Shown here: positions 31,585 to 43,256 of the stretch, one piece after another
Numbering within the stretch: position 1 is the stretch's first letter
Layout of the letters: every line of letters begins with the position of its first letter
NCBI GenBank assembly: GCA_020746875.1
Contig: JAGTJL010000010.1
Span: forward strand, 62,001-126,000
DNA: 64,000 nt
Direction of reading: 5' to 3'
From: Rhexocercosporidium sp. MPI-PUGE-AT-0058
Lineage: Eukaryota; Ascomycota; Leotiomycetes; Helotiales
Notes under the pieces: model-generated
Database searches by the model: none
The model's input: the letters and a program-made list of their open reading frames with translations, nothing else
What the model was told of the DNA's origin: nothing
Position numbers and translations under genes: made by a program

Positions 31585-33929
31585 GCTTACAGCTATTTAT
31601 GAATGCTCCGTACGCGATTCCAGCAGCACACTCGATAGCGACGGACTGGGGTGGACGACAGTCAAACCGAACAGCGAACGACAGAAAATAAACATCAAGA
31701 ACGAAGACCAAAGGTGCAGTAGGACTTTATCGAAGGAGTTACAAGCGGCTGGAAGGAGATCTTGGCCGAACTAGCAGTGGACTGCGCTTGCATTGCCCAG
31801 ACATGCGTCCCACTTTCCGTTGTGTACAGTACTAGCTCTCAAAAGAAATGTCCAGAGAGTCATAAAATTAGTCGGAGGTCTGGAGGGGCTAGATGAGCTC
31901 GAACGTTTTTACCTTTCCAGCGAGAACGATCCCCTGGCCTAGATTCTAGGGCTGAGGAGCGACAACGAGATGCATGCCTGGTGGCGTCAACACAGGATCT
32001 TTCTCCAACGCCACAATATTGGCTATCGACAAGCAAGGACCTGACGCCGATTGGCTTGTTTAGCCTCGAGCGCCATTTTTGGGAAAGGCATCGCAAACCC
32101 TGACGATTGAATTCGGAAGGAGGCTTGTTATTCCAAGCTTTGCTCAGCACTGCTTATTCGTGAAAGCTTTCAAGATTATTGGACGTGCCTGCAAGGGAGC
32201 ATTGTGCACAACAGAGCGTGTCAACAATATACATCTGGCATTGAACCTCGCATTAGGGAGGTCGTTGAATCATGGCGCAGAGGGTCATTGTAGACACATC
32301 TAAGTTACTAAGTACATCTGATGTACGCCGAATATGCGGTCTCGCGTACCTGCGTTGAGTGAGAGTTTGCATTGGTGGCAATCAAAAGTCTACGGAGTAG
32401 CCCACGGCAGCCAAGACTCAGCCGGTCACAAATCCAGACTTGGTGGCTTTTCCGAGGGACTCGCTATTGGATGGCAAGGTTCCTATTCCTGGCAGCTTCC
32501 CACGAATGCCCAGTTCTCCCACCCAAAGTGAACCTGGGGACAATCTGAACTTTGGGGGGCTTGGGATGGGAAACGCCTATCAGAGTATATTTGCGAGTGG
32601 CTGTAGAACCTTATGCCGCTCAATTGTACGGGGTACGCAGAGCTTGGACATCCCCAAACAGTACTGCCGATATCCGGCAGACTTCACTAAATTTTGGGGA
32701 ATCGTTGGAGCGAAGGTTGAGAAATTGCAAGGGGAGGAGATGCGGAGGCACGAATCTGACAGCCCCGTGACAGGACCTTTAACACGAGATGAGGGCGCTA
32801 AAGCCCTCTATTTCGCCCCGCGCGTCTTCCCGAGACGACCCCTCCGCTCTCGAGCCACGGCTTTGTGCCACCAGGGGGGGACAGCATCTCCAGTTCCACT
32901 CCGGCCGGTCAACCCTGTAATAGAGTAAAAAGTGGATGACCAAGTGTCACGTATATTGTCTACTCAATAGTCTATATCTTCCCAATAATCCTTCTGCTCT
33001 GTCTCCGAGTTTGATATGTTTCTGGTCCACTCCCCCTCCTCTCATCCACCTCACCACATCACATCATATCGTTAGACTCTTGTGCACTAAACAAGCGCAT
33101 GCGACAGTGACATTCCCTATCAAACGGCGACTAAGAGAAATTCTGCCAATCACTTCCATCCCTGGCTTTCCACCGAGAGGAAGCACATGTGCGACTGATA
33201 GTCAAGAGCAGTAATTTCAGACCTGAAAGCCGTTGACTTCGATGGCTTCGAAACACTCCTCAGGGTGGCAATCGGCTAGCATTGAATGGGAGAACACAAT
33301 GTGTCTGTTCCCAAAATTAAATGCGTCATGATTCTCGGGCTGCTGAAAAGTCCGTAATCGCTGGCCACAATGCTCATTTGCACTTTGTCCCGAGAGCTCT
33401 GGTCAAGTAAGACGCCGCAATGTGCTGTTTATATGCAGCAAGCTCTCGAGGAAGGCTCCAAACTGTGGTGTCTCTTTCTTTCTGCTTTTATATTTGCATA
33501 TTATTTGCATATCTGTTAGTCAATGGCCTGATGATTTGGCTCGGGTCCGGCTGGGTGGTTCTGGGCTCAGAAGACTTCATCGGAACATAGCTGCTGAGCG
33601 CAATATGCGAAAAGTCGAGTATCGAGGCTGGACGGATCTGCCACCAGGTATGCAATCTGATGCACACGGCCTGCACGCATGAATGGACAAGACTTGGAAT
33701 GATCGGCTTCGATCGCACTCTCTCTCGATGCTTGAACGCTAGAAGGTGCAATTTTCTTGTCCGATGTTTGTCTCACTGCGATTCACAGGCATTTTTCTCA
33801 TCTTTCCACGCCCAGCATATGACACAACCGCCTGCTCTGAGCGCTAGAATTATGTTGAGTCCTCAGATTTTCTATGAATTCTTTGTCCGGAGAAATGGTC
33901 ATGGCTGGCTCAAGTTGCATGGGAATATC
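31585..33929. other. Intergenic, 2.3 kb, no supported gene
   Basis: Several ORFs of 70-160 codons (the longest 32440-32928 plus) overlap in more than one frame and show no domain, codon pattern or intron support. The first few hundred bases must include the WSC-gene promoter. No repeat or RNA gene seen. Confidence 0.4.
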
Positions 33930-34460
33930 TCAGCCATCACGCTTCCCTGCACCATCTCGACCAGCACTACACGTCGAGGCCTGGTAAACACCACTATAAC
34001 CCTCAACCTCCTCCCCCATCTCCTCCAAAACGACTTGCGCCAGCTTGGCATTCTGATGTAGAACAATCCCATGAGGATTCTTGATTTCCATCAATGCTCC
34101 CAGAGCACCTTCATACCCAGCATCGATAACGCCAGCACCAATCCCCACACCAGAACGCCACAATGACGACCTTGGGAAAACGCTTCCCATACAGTTCCGA
34201 GGAATTTGAACCGTTTCGTTGAAATCAACCAAGTAAGCGCCAGGTTGAAGAGTGATAGATTGGCTGGTCTTGCCGAAAGGTAGGATGGAGACCTGGGCTG
34301 CTTGGCGTTTGCTGTTGTCGAAGTCGATTGTTGCTGCAGAGGTCCATTTCGAAATTTGTCGGAGTGTGAGGTCTACACCACATGGCTGTTGCTGATGGAC
34401 GACATTTCGAATGTTACGCACCAGCTGACGGGTCACGATTTCGAGGCCGCTGAGAATCAT
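33930..34460 (-). CDS. dUTPase / dCTP-deaminase fold protein
   Basis: An intronless 176-residue ORF from ATG 34460. The order of motifs follows the dUTP diphosphatase/dCTP deaminase superfamily: QPCGVDLTLRQIS (motif 1-like), LQPGAYLVDFNETVQIP, VFPRSSLWRSGVGI (motif 2, PRSSL), GVIDAGYEGALGALM (motif 3, with the catalytic Asp in IDAGYEG), and the C-terminal YSGVYQ. The expected role is hydrolysis of dUTP to dUMP, keeping uracil out of DNA. It is more like the archaeal/bacterial DCD-like branch than the compact eukaryotic housekeeping dUTPase, judging by the segment KNPHGIVLHQNAKLAQVVLE. A housekeeping dUTPase may exist elsewhere in the genome. The actual substrate (dUTP or dCTP) cannot be decided here. 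Confidence 0.8.
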   Translation of the reverse strand: MILSGLEIVTRQLVRNIRNVVHQQQPCGVDLTLRQISKWTSAATIDFDNSKRQAAQVSILPFGKTSQSITLQPGAYLVDFNETVQIPRNCMGSVFPRSSLWRSGVGIGAGVIDAGYEGALGALMEIKNPHGIVLHQNAKLAQVVLEEMGEEVEGYSGVYQASTCSAGRDGAGKRDG

Positions 34461-35653
34461 GCTGTAGCTTTGGGGGTGTGGGTCTTGGTAGACGCGGTAG
34501 ACATAGCAGAGGTTGGTTGGTTGGGATTCGACTCGGATATCGAGGAGCAGTCAATTGAACAGTGCGGGCATTTCGCTGTTGTTGATTCGTTTCTGACAAT
34601 GGCATCGAGAGATTGGGTAGAAGAGACGCGAGGTCGCGTTCTAGCGCGCCCGTCAACACGTGACTCAGGTGTCTGATGTTCCAGCTCTTAAGATTGAGCA
34701 TCAATCGACCAGGACGTTGGATTCCGAATGAATATGCTTTCCAAATATCCAATTCTCAATCTCCTGTAAATCGATCACCAATGTGAGATCATGGACTCAG
34801 GAAAGCTTGATTGATTTCCGTCACGTCGGTGTAACTTAGCGCAATACTCTGCGATTGCTCGATGGAACGCTAGCAATTCCATTTGCTCTGCTTCGCCTCA
34901 ATTTTAGTGAGGAAGACTTTCTTCAAACCACCTTTCCTTTACTCCGCTCCACAAAGAGTTGATGACTTGAAGAAAATGAGCGTCATCATCTTGATACAAT
35001 GCAACATCGTTTCGCCAACTAGTGGCACATACGTACGTATTCGCCGTTTGTTTTCCGGCGCTAGCCCCAGTCCACCCGCTGCACCTTCCCTTCTCGACCA
35101 TAGAATCCACAGAATCATCTTTTCAAGACTTAGCAAGCGTATGTTTCAGATTCTGTGATGTGCAACAAAACCCTGGACTCAAAGAACGATTGTCAAGTGG
35201 TGCGGTCTTTTTACCCGATCTGGCGGTGCTTGCCGAGGGGTAGCTTCAAAGAACTACCGGACCAAGGATGCACGCACCTCCATTAGAGCAGGCCAATCAA
35301 GAGAAGGATATATTTGCTACCTGGCACTCTTCTTTCAATAGAATTTATTCTTCAGCAATCAAACAATGCCATTATAGTAGTTTTCATACGGGATAGTAGC
35401 AATTTAAGAACAATGAGCGAGGTTCGAGGGTTCAATTCATCTTGTCAAATAATTAGAACCTTGGCTTGTTTCAAAGAACTTCAATGGCGAGTGACTGTTC
35501 GTTTGCTATTCTTTGACTGTTGCCCTATTCTCTCCTTAGGATTGGACATCTATAGAATCGCACCTTCCTCGCCCAGAAAGAGTGTTATCTTGAATTCCAA
35601 TTCACATCCAGTTACCCACTTCACATGCAACAACAAGACTTTACTCAACAGCT
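34461..35653. other. Intergenic, 1.2 kb
   Basis: Short overlapping ORFs on both strands, none recognisable. It includes the promoter of the dUTPase-fold gene on its left side. Confidence 0.35.
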
Positions 35654-36154
35654 ATGTCACAAACACCACCAGTATTTGGAACTCTATGTCCCTGCACCAA
35701 GAAAGACTGTCCCCTCAGCGAGGCAGGCATTCCCTAAGCCGTTGGACTCTACAAACACGAAGGCAAAAACCACAACTGCTTCAGTGTCTTTTTCTCCAAT
35801 TCAAACCCCCCACCATCACCAGTCATCTTGGAATTCAACTAATTGAAGCCAGCTGTTCACTTCGCAATCAAGGAGTCTGGGAGAACCGGAGGCAATCTCA
35901 AAGAAGCCAAACCTGTAAAAGACAAACTGTACGCAACGGAGGCAAGTTTCTGGATTACCACAATGGATCAGCCACGGTTCTGGTTCTTGTGGTCACTGAT
36001 ACTACGGATTGAAATATGCTTCGACTTCTTTTACTGCGTTACACTTGCTTCTTTCCTGGTTGTTCTTTACTCACCCCACGGTCGGATGATGGATTATGTT
36101 CGTCGTTTACCCCCCTTCCCTCTTTCCCCACCCCAACCCTCAATTTTTGAGTAA
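35654..36154 (+). pseudogene. Degenerate copy of a small Cys-motif gene family (copy A)
   Basis: One frame from ATG 35654 reads MSQTPPVFGTL, then CPCTKKDCPLSEAGIP, then TAA at 35735-35737, then AVGLYKHEGKNHNC. A second TAA at 35840-35842 is followed by LKPAVHFAIKESGR and a hydrophobic run to a stop at 36154. The motif series C..DC plus, about 13 residues later, YKHEGK recurs at 36578 and 43257. Both stops could be CAA-to-TAA transitions. The function of the family is unknown. Homology beyond the first 60 codons is not established. Confidence 0.45.
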
Positions 36155-36577
36155 CAAATTAAATATATTTATGGAGAAAATTATCCCCATCACTGCATAC
36201 CCTTCGTTGTCTCTCCCATGTATTGTGCAAGTTCTCTCACGTATAAAAGAATGAAATGTGAACCGAATCTGTGAAAACAGGTCACTCATTTCAGACAGGC
36301 CATTTTTGTCGCATTAGAGTCTTGATCAATCACTCATCTCAGTGGATTCCCGTCAACTCGTCTTGTCCCTTAGACTGTACATTTCCTCTGAATCTTCTAT
36401 ATAGTAACCTCGTCCTCCCCATCCAGCCATTTCGAAATAACTCCGCCACCCCCCCAAATTCCGAAATCAACAACCACTCCACTTCTCCTCAGTAACAACC
36501 CCCAGTCTCCGTCCTGCCCTGCAACATCCAAACAACCCAAGGTACCTAAGCCCAAAAGCAAATCCACTAATAACGCC

Positions 36578-36726
36578 ATGTCTTCAACACAAAATTGGCC
36601 CTCCAATGGCCCCGCTTCTTCCAAGAAATGCGACAAAGCTGACTGTGTCTCAACCAGAACGCAATCCATCACTTGCTCGATATCTACAAGCATGAGGCCA
36701 AGGATTACGACCAGATTATTCACTAA
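36578..36726 (+). pseudogene. Degenerate copy of a small Cys-motif gene family (copy B)
   Basis: ATG 36578 opens MSSTQNWPSNGPASS then KKCDKADC. Immediately after this DC the family resemblance moves to the minus-one frame, which reads LNQNAIHHLLDIYKHEAKD and stops at 36724-36726. The motif order (Lys-rich segment, C...DC, then YKHE-K) parallels copies A and C. The fragment is short and out of frame, so I regard it as a remnant. The alternative, a chance match, cannot be excluded without a wider comparison. Confidence 0.35.
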
Positions 36727-37301
36727 GAAGTTCTTTCAGAAGTGTGACCCTCCTCTATTCGTCCTAATTAGCTTCGCACTTCTCTTCAATTTCGGTGCCC
36801 TACTCGACTCATGATACATTCCACATGGACTTTCATATTCCGCACATCATTCGAAAACATGTACTAGCTCCCCAATCATCAAGTGAATCGTTCTAGTAAA
36901 ATTGAATCCGGTCTCGATAACATCATCAAGCAGCTAGTAAGTCCAATCTCTCCCTTGAATCAACCCCCCTCCCCCCAAAAAGTCATCTAATGCAGTCACC
37001 AGAAGCCGGAGGTGAAATTTCAGCCCAGCGGTTCGGCCACGACACCATGATGTAGATAGGACTTTCCACTCAAAGTCACTGGCTTACCATGTAGACTTTA
37101 AGTAACGATGTTGTACATTGTGAAATTTCCAAAGGGTCCAAACCCAGCCTCAACTTTGTGTAAGCAACCAGAAACGCCCTTCTCCGCTGCGCCTGTCTAT
37201 ACATACGATCCGAGCACTCTCAGAGTACAGTCACATTCCCCACGGGACTTGAATTTCTGGATCGATTTAGTATGTATTCCCATGGGCATGTGAAAACCCA
37301 T
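36727..37301. other. Intergenic
   Basis: About 570 bp downstream of the regulator gene's stop and of the copy-B remnant. A C-run and AT-rich stretches only. Confidence 0.35.
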
Positions 37302-39904
37302 TCAATGGGGAGACCAATCGTGGCGTGAATTTGATCTGTTGAATGCCTCTATCCTAGGCAGACTCTGGAGAGGTGTTGTAGGCTTCCTAGATCGCACATA
37401 TGGGTAGTTGAAGGTACCGAATATATCAAGGCTGAGCAACTCGTCTGGGGTCAGCTCCTCGCGCATCGGTACCGAATTTCGCTCGTGAACGTCTTCGAAC
37501 AGCGAGCGCTGTAGAGCATAAGCAGTTCTGTTTGGTATGTTAGCTGGAGTGTGATTGAAATTAGACAGAGCTGACTAACCTGCGCATTTCACCGACTCTG
37601 ATAGCAACAGAAGGATCCGATTCTCGGATCACGGGATCCAACATCTCCCAATACCTCGTTGCAACCGGCCAGTACTTCCCGAGCTGACGCAGAGTATCCA
37701 TAAAGAAGAAGACGTTACTGTCCAGTGTATGACCTTGCACAGAGGCGTGGACAAGTAAAAGTCGGGTCGCGATCCACATTGCCAGTGCAAAGCCCGGTCC
37801 AAGCAAATCCAGCATATCAGTATTGACAACATCTAGGGTGAGTTCTTTCAAACTCCCGACAGCACCGAGACATTTCTGCATTGCGTCGTATGATGGTTGG
37901 AACAAGGCCGAAGATTCGGATGGATAGGCTGCAGGTGCGTGTAGGTGGATGACTGCAACGACGAATGCAGTTTGAAGTATAATCCAGTTGGAGATCTTAC
38001 TTTTGGTGTCGGAGTGGCAAAATTGCGATATTTCGCTGTATTCGCCAGGAAGGCTTCTGAGCCATGTGGATAACCATTGGTCCAGTTCAGAGTAACGCAA
38101 TCTCCAATTTTCGATATCAGCCTGAGAAATAATATCGAGTGGGACTTGGAGGAATTCGTGGGTCTGTGACATGATCTTTAGAAGCTCGCAGTGATAGGAG
38201 TAACTTCCAAGATTTGCAGCGTTTTGATTTGTGTCTTCTTCAACGCGGCCATGAAACTCATCCCAGCGTGGCCATCTGGTTTCGACAGGACGATCTTCAG
38301 AGAATAAATCATAACGGCAAGGTAGACGTCTCCGTGCTGCTCTCTCGTCTATGGCGAATCGTGAATGCGTCCCTAGAGTTGTATATCGATCCATGCTGTA
38401 CACCACCCAGAATAAACGGCGACGTTCCTCGTTCTCTATCCAAGATCCTGGTTGGGGCAGCAAACGAGAGCGAAGGACACTGGTAGACATCTGGCCCGTC
38501 GAGCTGACGCTGTGGCCAAGTTCAAATCCTAGTCTGAAGTTCAGTATACTCTGCGTAATCAAGGCAACCATATTGGATGTCTCTGGCGAGTGAGTGGTCC
38601 CAAGCATATCGACCGTGAGTAGAACCATGGATTGGATCGTTCGGATATTGGAGTGCTCCACTTCATAAAATTAGCATTGAATATGTAGAATTATAGAATC
38701 TAGGCTTGGATTCTTCCTTAGGTACGTGTTCGGATCATGATGCCAGATCCTTGAGAAAAGCGGGTGGAAATTATACATACATCCGTAAAGCTGGACTCTC
38801 CGCTTCAGGCGACTTCTGCACATGTCTTGATATTCGGTTGTGTGACCTGGATCCCTCGAGAAGCGGAGACTGACGAACACAATTGCATGGAGCAAAACTC
38901 GGTCGGACTCGTCAGGGATCCATGCTTGAGAGAGTATGTCAAACGTTACGACACGGTCAAGCATGGGAATCCAGGTATTGATGTGCTTGAAGTAAAGGTC
39001 TATCAAAATGTAAAGCTCCTCCGGGGCCGGTAAATCTGGCTCGATCGTCTCGCTTGGCCATCCAACTGTCGTACTCAGTGATGGTGAAATGAGGGGTGTA
39101 ACAGGTGTGAACGCTCTCACATATGTCTCGTTTGGATACTTTGGAGTAGTATCTCTTGCTATCTGGCTTGGTTGGGTCTGGTCTGACAAGGTGACCTGTG
39201 AAAGCCATGATGGCTTATTCCGATCTCTGGCCGGCGTACTAGGTCCAGGATTCTCGGTTTTATCGTGCACAACTTTAGGAGATAAGCTGGTGTTGGAACC
39301 AGATTCAATAGAATTTCGGACACATATGTGGTCTTCAAGTTGTTTACTCAAGAGCTGGACGACAGACTCTAGTCGAAACACCTTATCTGCAAGATCCTGA
39401 CCCGAGCCGGGCTTGGGACCAGGTCTTTGTTTCTTACTGTATGAGCATTGCCGACCATTTTTCTCACACCAGCCACTAGTCAAAATTTAGCTTGTTATAA
39501 TTTTCAATGTTTGGAGATCACCACAAAGGATCAAACCCCAGATCAAGGAGGGTTTTAGGGCGAGTAAAAACATACCAACTCGGTCTAACGCGGTCACATT
39601 TGACCTTTCTGGCTTGACAAGTGACACAGCTATGAAAATTTAGCAGGGACGCCACAAACCCATAGAGGGTGTTGACGGTCGTTTGGCAATGTACCACGAG
39701 AAAAACAGGACGTCCAATGCGGCAATATTTTCATTAAGGCGACAAAGCCCGGTAGGAGGTAAGAAAGCGAGTGACGTACGATACAAAATCTCCTCCTTGC
39801 CACTCTCTTTTGCCTTGATCGGCCAATGAGAAGGTAATGTACCCTCCATTGTCATCAGATTGAGACGTACTTGGACGCTTGCCTCTCTTCTCAGAAGTCG
39901 CCAT
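37302..39904 (-). CDS. Zn2Cys6 transcription factor with fungal-specific regulatory domain
   Basis: Six exons in transcript order: 39904-39871 (34 nt), 39813-39780 (34 nt), 39629-39576 (54 nt), 39475-38781, 38660-37580 and 37527-37302. They sum to 707 residues in frame. The zinc cluster is CVTCQARKVKCDRVRPSC then GWCEKNGRQC. Its fourth cysteine codon is split by a 100-nt intron, and the preceding two tiny exons supply the basic leader MATSEKRGKRPSKREW. A basic linker (KKQRPGPKPGSGQD) and a coiled-coil-like heptad (VFRLESVVQLLSKQLEDH) suggest dimerisation. The middle homology region contains LYFKHINTWIPMLDRVVTF and the typical ENEERRRLFWVVYSMDRY. I infer a nuclear DNA-binding activator or repressor. 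Targets are unknown. Confidence 0.88.
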
Positions 39905-40831
39905 GGCCTATGAAGGTGCAAAGTATTCGCTGAATCTTTTGTTCCGAACAGAAGACGGATGTGTAGATAGACCGCAATACCGACCGAAGGGATTGTGGAG
40001 TTGGGAAAGAGGCTGGCGGCCGTCTGTATGTAAGCTGTGCAGGCACGGCTCCGGAGCACCCCGCAAGATTACATGCTTGGCTGGCTGGAAATCTCTATCG
40101 TGGTTCCAGATGTCATAACTTGGACTAGGCACATGCAAGGAGGTATTTAGACTCTTCTAAAGTTGCGGGGTGATTTTACTCAAGGTTCAGGTTCAGGATG
40201 CGGAGCAGAAGAAAGGTGTGGGATGGATGGGATGGAGAGAACTGGAGAAGATTGGACTGGACTGGGCTGGACGGCCAGGAAGACCCGAAACAGCCGAGGG
40301 CCGTTGCAGGTAACCTCAGTTGGCTTAGCGAGCGCCCTTGTCTAAACAAAACATCGCTTTGATTGGAGACTTTCTGAAAAAGTATGCGTCCGAAGTCTAA
40401 CTTGGCTTGGCCACGGGGTGTCTAATACCCCGAGGAAACTCAACCATCTCGACCGCTTTCTCTTCCCCGTCTCTCGAATCAACAATTAATTGCCCCGACA
40501 TCAAGAAGAGATCATTAGACCCTTCTGCGGCAGCTATGGCATTCAGTGGTCTTGGAGGCCTTCTCTGGTCATGTGGCGATCTGATGCTGAACATTTACCT
40601 GTAAGTTTCACATGGTTAATTTTTTCGGTTGGTACAAGTACAAGGAGTACATCCAACCCGTTGATCATTTCCTACGACCTTCAATCTGCTCAAGCTCGAT
40701 CAAGCTCCAATTTCTTCTCTATGAATAGCTCCCTTCCTGTACACTGTGTGAAGCTGCCTCAATTCCCCTGTCGATAAACCGTTAGCTGAAAATCCGAACG
40801 ATCGACAAGCATTTGCTACTCCGAGGAATCC
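39905..40831. other. Intergenic between divergent genes
   Basis: 0.93 kb holding the regulator's promoter and the upstream region of the disrupted dehydrogenase. Near 40200-40270 there is a G-rich, short-period sequence (GGATGGATGGGATGG, GACTGGACTGGGCTGG). No gene supported. Confidence 0.4.
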
Positions 40832-42982
40832 ATGCACGCTTCATCCCGGTTGTTAAGGCCTTTGGCCTACGCAACTGTCGCGATAGCCACTGGTGGCATG
40901 GCGCTGTATACCCTCTCTCAAAACGACGACGACCTGAGATCAAGATTTCATAAGCCTGTGATTAACAAGTCGGGCAAAGTCGTGCCACCAACATTTCCCC
41001 GAGTTAAGTCAAGACGGGAGCAAGTTACGGCACTCAGGCAGAGCGGCTTGAATACCCTTAACCAAGAGCCAAACAGAAAAGTTCGTCTAGCGATGACAGT
41101 ATATATGATTTGCTCATCATTGGAGGCGGGGCCACAGGGACTGGAATCGCCTTGGATACTGTGACGAGGGGTCTTAAGGTTACTTTGATTGAAAGAGACG
41201 ATTTCAGTAGCGGGACCAGCAGTAAAAGCACCAAGCTCATCCACGGCGGAGTTCGGTATCTTGAAAATCCGTCTGGAATCTCGATTACGAGCAATTCAAG
41301 CTTGTACAGGAAGCTCTTCGGGAGAGGAAGCATTTCAGCAACGTTGCTCCTCATCTAGCGTCATGGCTCCCAGTCATGCTGCCTCTGCAGAGCTGGCTCA
41401 AGGCTCCCTATTTCTGGACTGGGACCAAGTACTATGATCTACTTGCCGGCTCAAAGGGCTTCAGAGGCTCATATTTCCTCACGAAGGCAGCTGCATTGGA
41501 AGCTTTCCCCCTGCAAAAGAATGATGAACTCGTTGGAGCACCAGTTTATTATGATGGACAGCATAACGACTCACGGATGAACATCTCTTTGGCCATGACA
41601 GCTTCCCTATATGGTGCTACCATCGTGAATCATGTTGAGGCAACGGAACTGCCGAAGGATTCGAACGGAAAGATATGCGGAGCTTGGGTCAGAGACGTAC
41701 TTCCAAACATATCCGCCTACAACGAAACATCAGATGAGTTTGTCATCCGTGCCGGAGGAGTCATAACGCAACCGGGCCGTATGTGGATGCAATCCGCAGG
41801 TTCGACAAGCCGAAAGACGGCGGGATCGTCGTCCCGAGTACTGGTGTCCATATCGTCCTGCCAGCTTACTTCAGCTCCAAAATCATGGGCCTTATCAATC
41901 CCAGCACTTCTGATGGGCATGTGATATTTTATTGCCCTGGGAGGGAAGGACTCTTGCTAGAATAACAGATACTCCTTCCATCATTTCTCGCAATCCTGTG
42001 GCAGGAGAGAATGATGTTGATTGGATTTTGAACGAGATTAGAGGGTACCTCGCGCCAGGCGTTTCCCTACAGCGATCGGATGTTCTTACTGCATGGTCCG
42101 GTACGTAATCCTCGATTTCAGCTGACCCAGAGAATTTATGCCAACATTTAGCTAGGTATCCGTCCCCTCGTTCAGGATCCAAAAGCTGCCAACACAACAT
42201 CACTGGTTCGAAACCACTTAGTCACCGTCTCCGAATCTGGACTACTCACCTGCGCCGGAGGTAAATGGACGACGTACCGTCAAATGGCAGAGGATACCGT
42301 CGACAAAGCCATCGAAGTCTTTCAACTGCAACATGGTGAATCCAATATCGAATTCGTTAGTAAACTATAGGCTTTCAATGATGTGCTAATTGTGGATGGC
42401 TTTTGTCAAACTAACCATGTGCGACTGATCGGAGCCCACGGTTTCCATGACACACTCGCCATAAACCTCATCCAACATTACTCTCTCGATGAAGACATAG
42501 CGTCGCACTTCGTCCGCTCGTACGTTGACCGTGCATGGGAGGTTGCTAATTTGACGTCGAAAGTAGGACGACTGGTTCCAGACCACTATTTTGTAGATAG
42601 GGAAATCATATATGCTATGAAGAGCGAGGCAGCTGAGACAGCTGTGGATGTTTTAGCTCGACGGATGAAACTTGCTTTCATTGACGTGCAATCGGTCTTG
42701 CAATTGCTTCCGCGAGTGATCGATATGATGGGCGAGGAGTTAAAGTGGGATCAAAGGCGACTCAAGAGCGAATGGACGGATAGCGTGGAGTTTTTGAAGT
42801 CCATGGGTCTTCCTCAGAACAAGTTTGGCATCTCAAGGGAGGAGGTACTTGCTCAAGCAAGAGCACCCGTTGTCAGTGAGTCGAGTGGTCACACAGAAAC
42901 TCCTGAGAAGAAGCCAAAGACCATACAACTAGAAGGCCAAGGGATCGCCAAAAGTAGAGTCACGCCATCGAGACTTTCGTAG
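40832..42982 (+). pseudogene. Disrupted mitochondrial FAD-dependent glycerol-3-phosphate dehydrogenase (GUT2-like)
   Basis: The family is clear. A leader (MHASSRLLRPLAYATVAIAT) is followed by [17 protein letters not shown] (FAD-binding), [63 protein letters not shown] and the C-terminal helical domain to 42982. A normal 55-nt intron lies at 42101-42155. The frame is broken four times, at A-run 41077-41080, A-run 41264-41267, AA 41765-41766 and T-run 41927-41930. Each is consistent with one missing base in a homopolymer. An in-frame TAG at 42368-42370 precedes the C-terminal part. The otherwise conserved AGTTD segment reads ARITD. I therefore call it a pseudogene of the enzyme that oxidises glycerol-3-phosphate in the mitochondrial inner membrane. 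Consensus error is the alternative for the frame breaks, but it would not easily explain the TAG. Confidence 0.72.
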
Positions 42983-43256
42983 ACACATGAGTCCCGACTA
43001 TGGTTATTATTTCACTCGCTAGGGACACCCCCGACACGCAAAATCGTTCATGAATCACGACTCACTCATAGTGCAGAACATTACAGGATTTGGTACTGAC
43101 TCTTGGAACTGATCTATAAAAGGGAACTTTTGAGGTTCTTCCTTAATCCTTTCGCCAACAGTTCAATATTGCAGTCATTTTGGCGAAATACACCCCCTGA
43201 GCATCGAAAAACACCAGTTGCCATACACGAGACTTTATTCAATCAGCCTTCCGAAC

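Noticed and set aside
32440..32928. 162-codon plus-strand ORF as a gene
   Set aside because: No domain, no intron support, and overlapping frames are equally open. The composition looks non-coding.
42359..42384. A tiny intron removing the TAG in the GUT2-like gene
   Set aside because: The only GT-to-AG interval that preserves frame around it is about 15 nt, far below any plausible intron.
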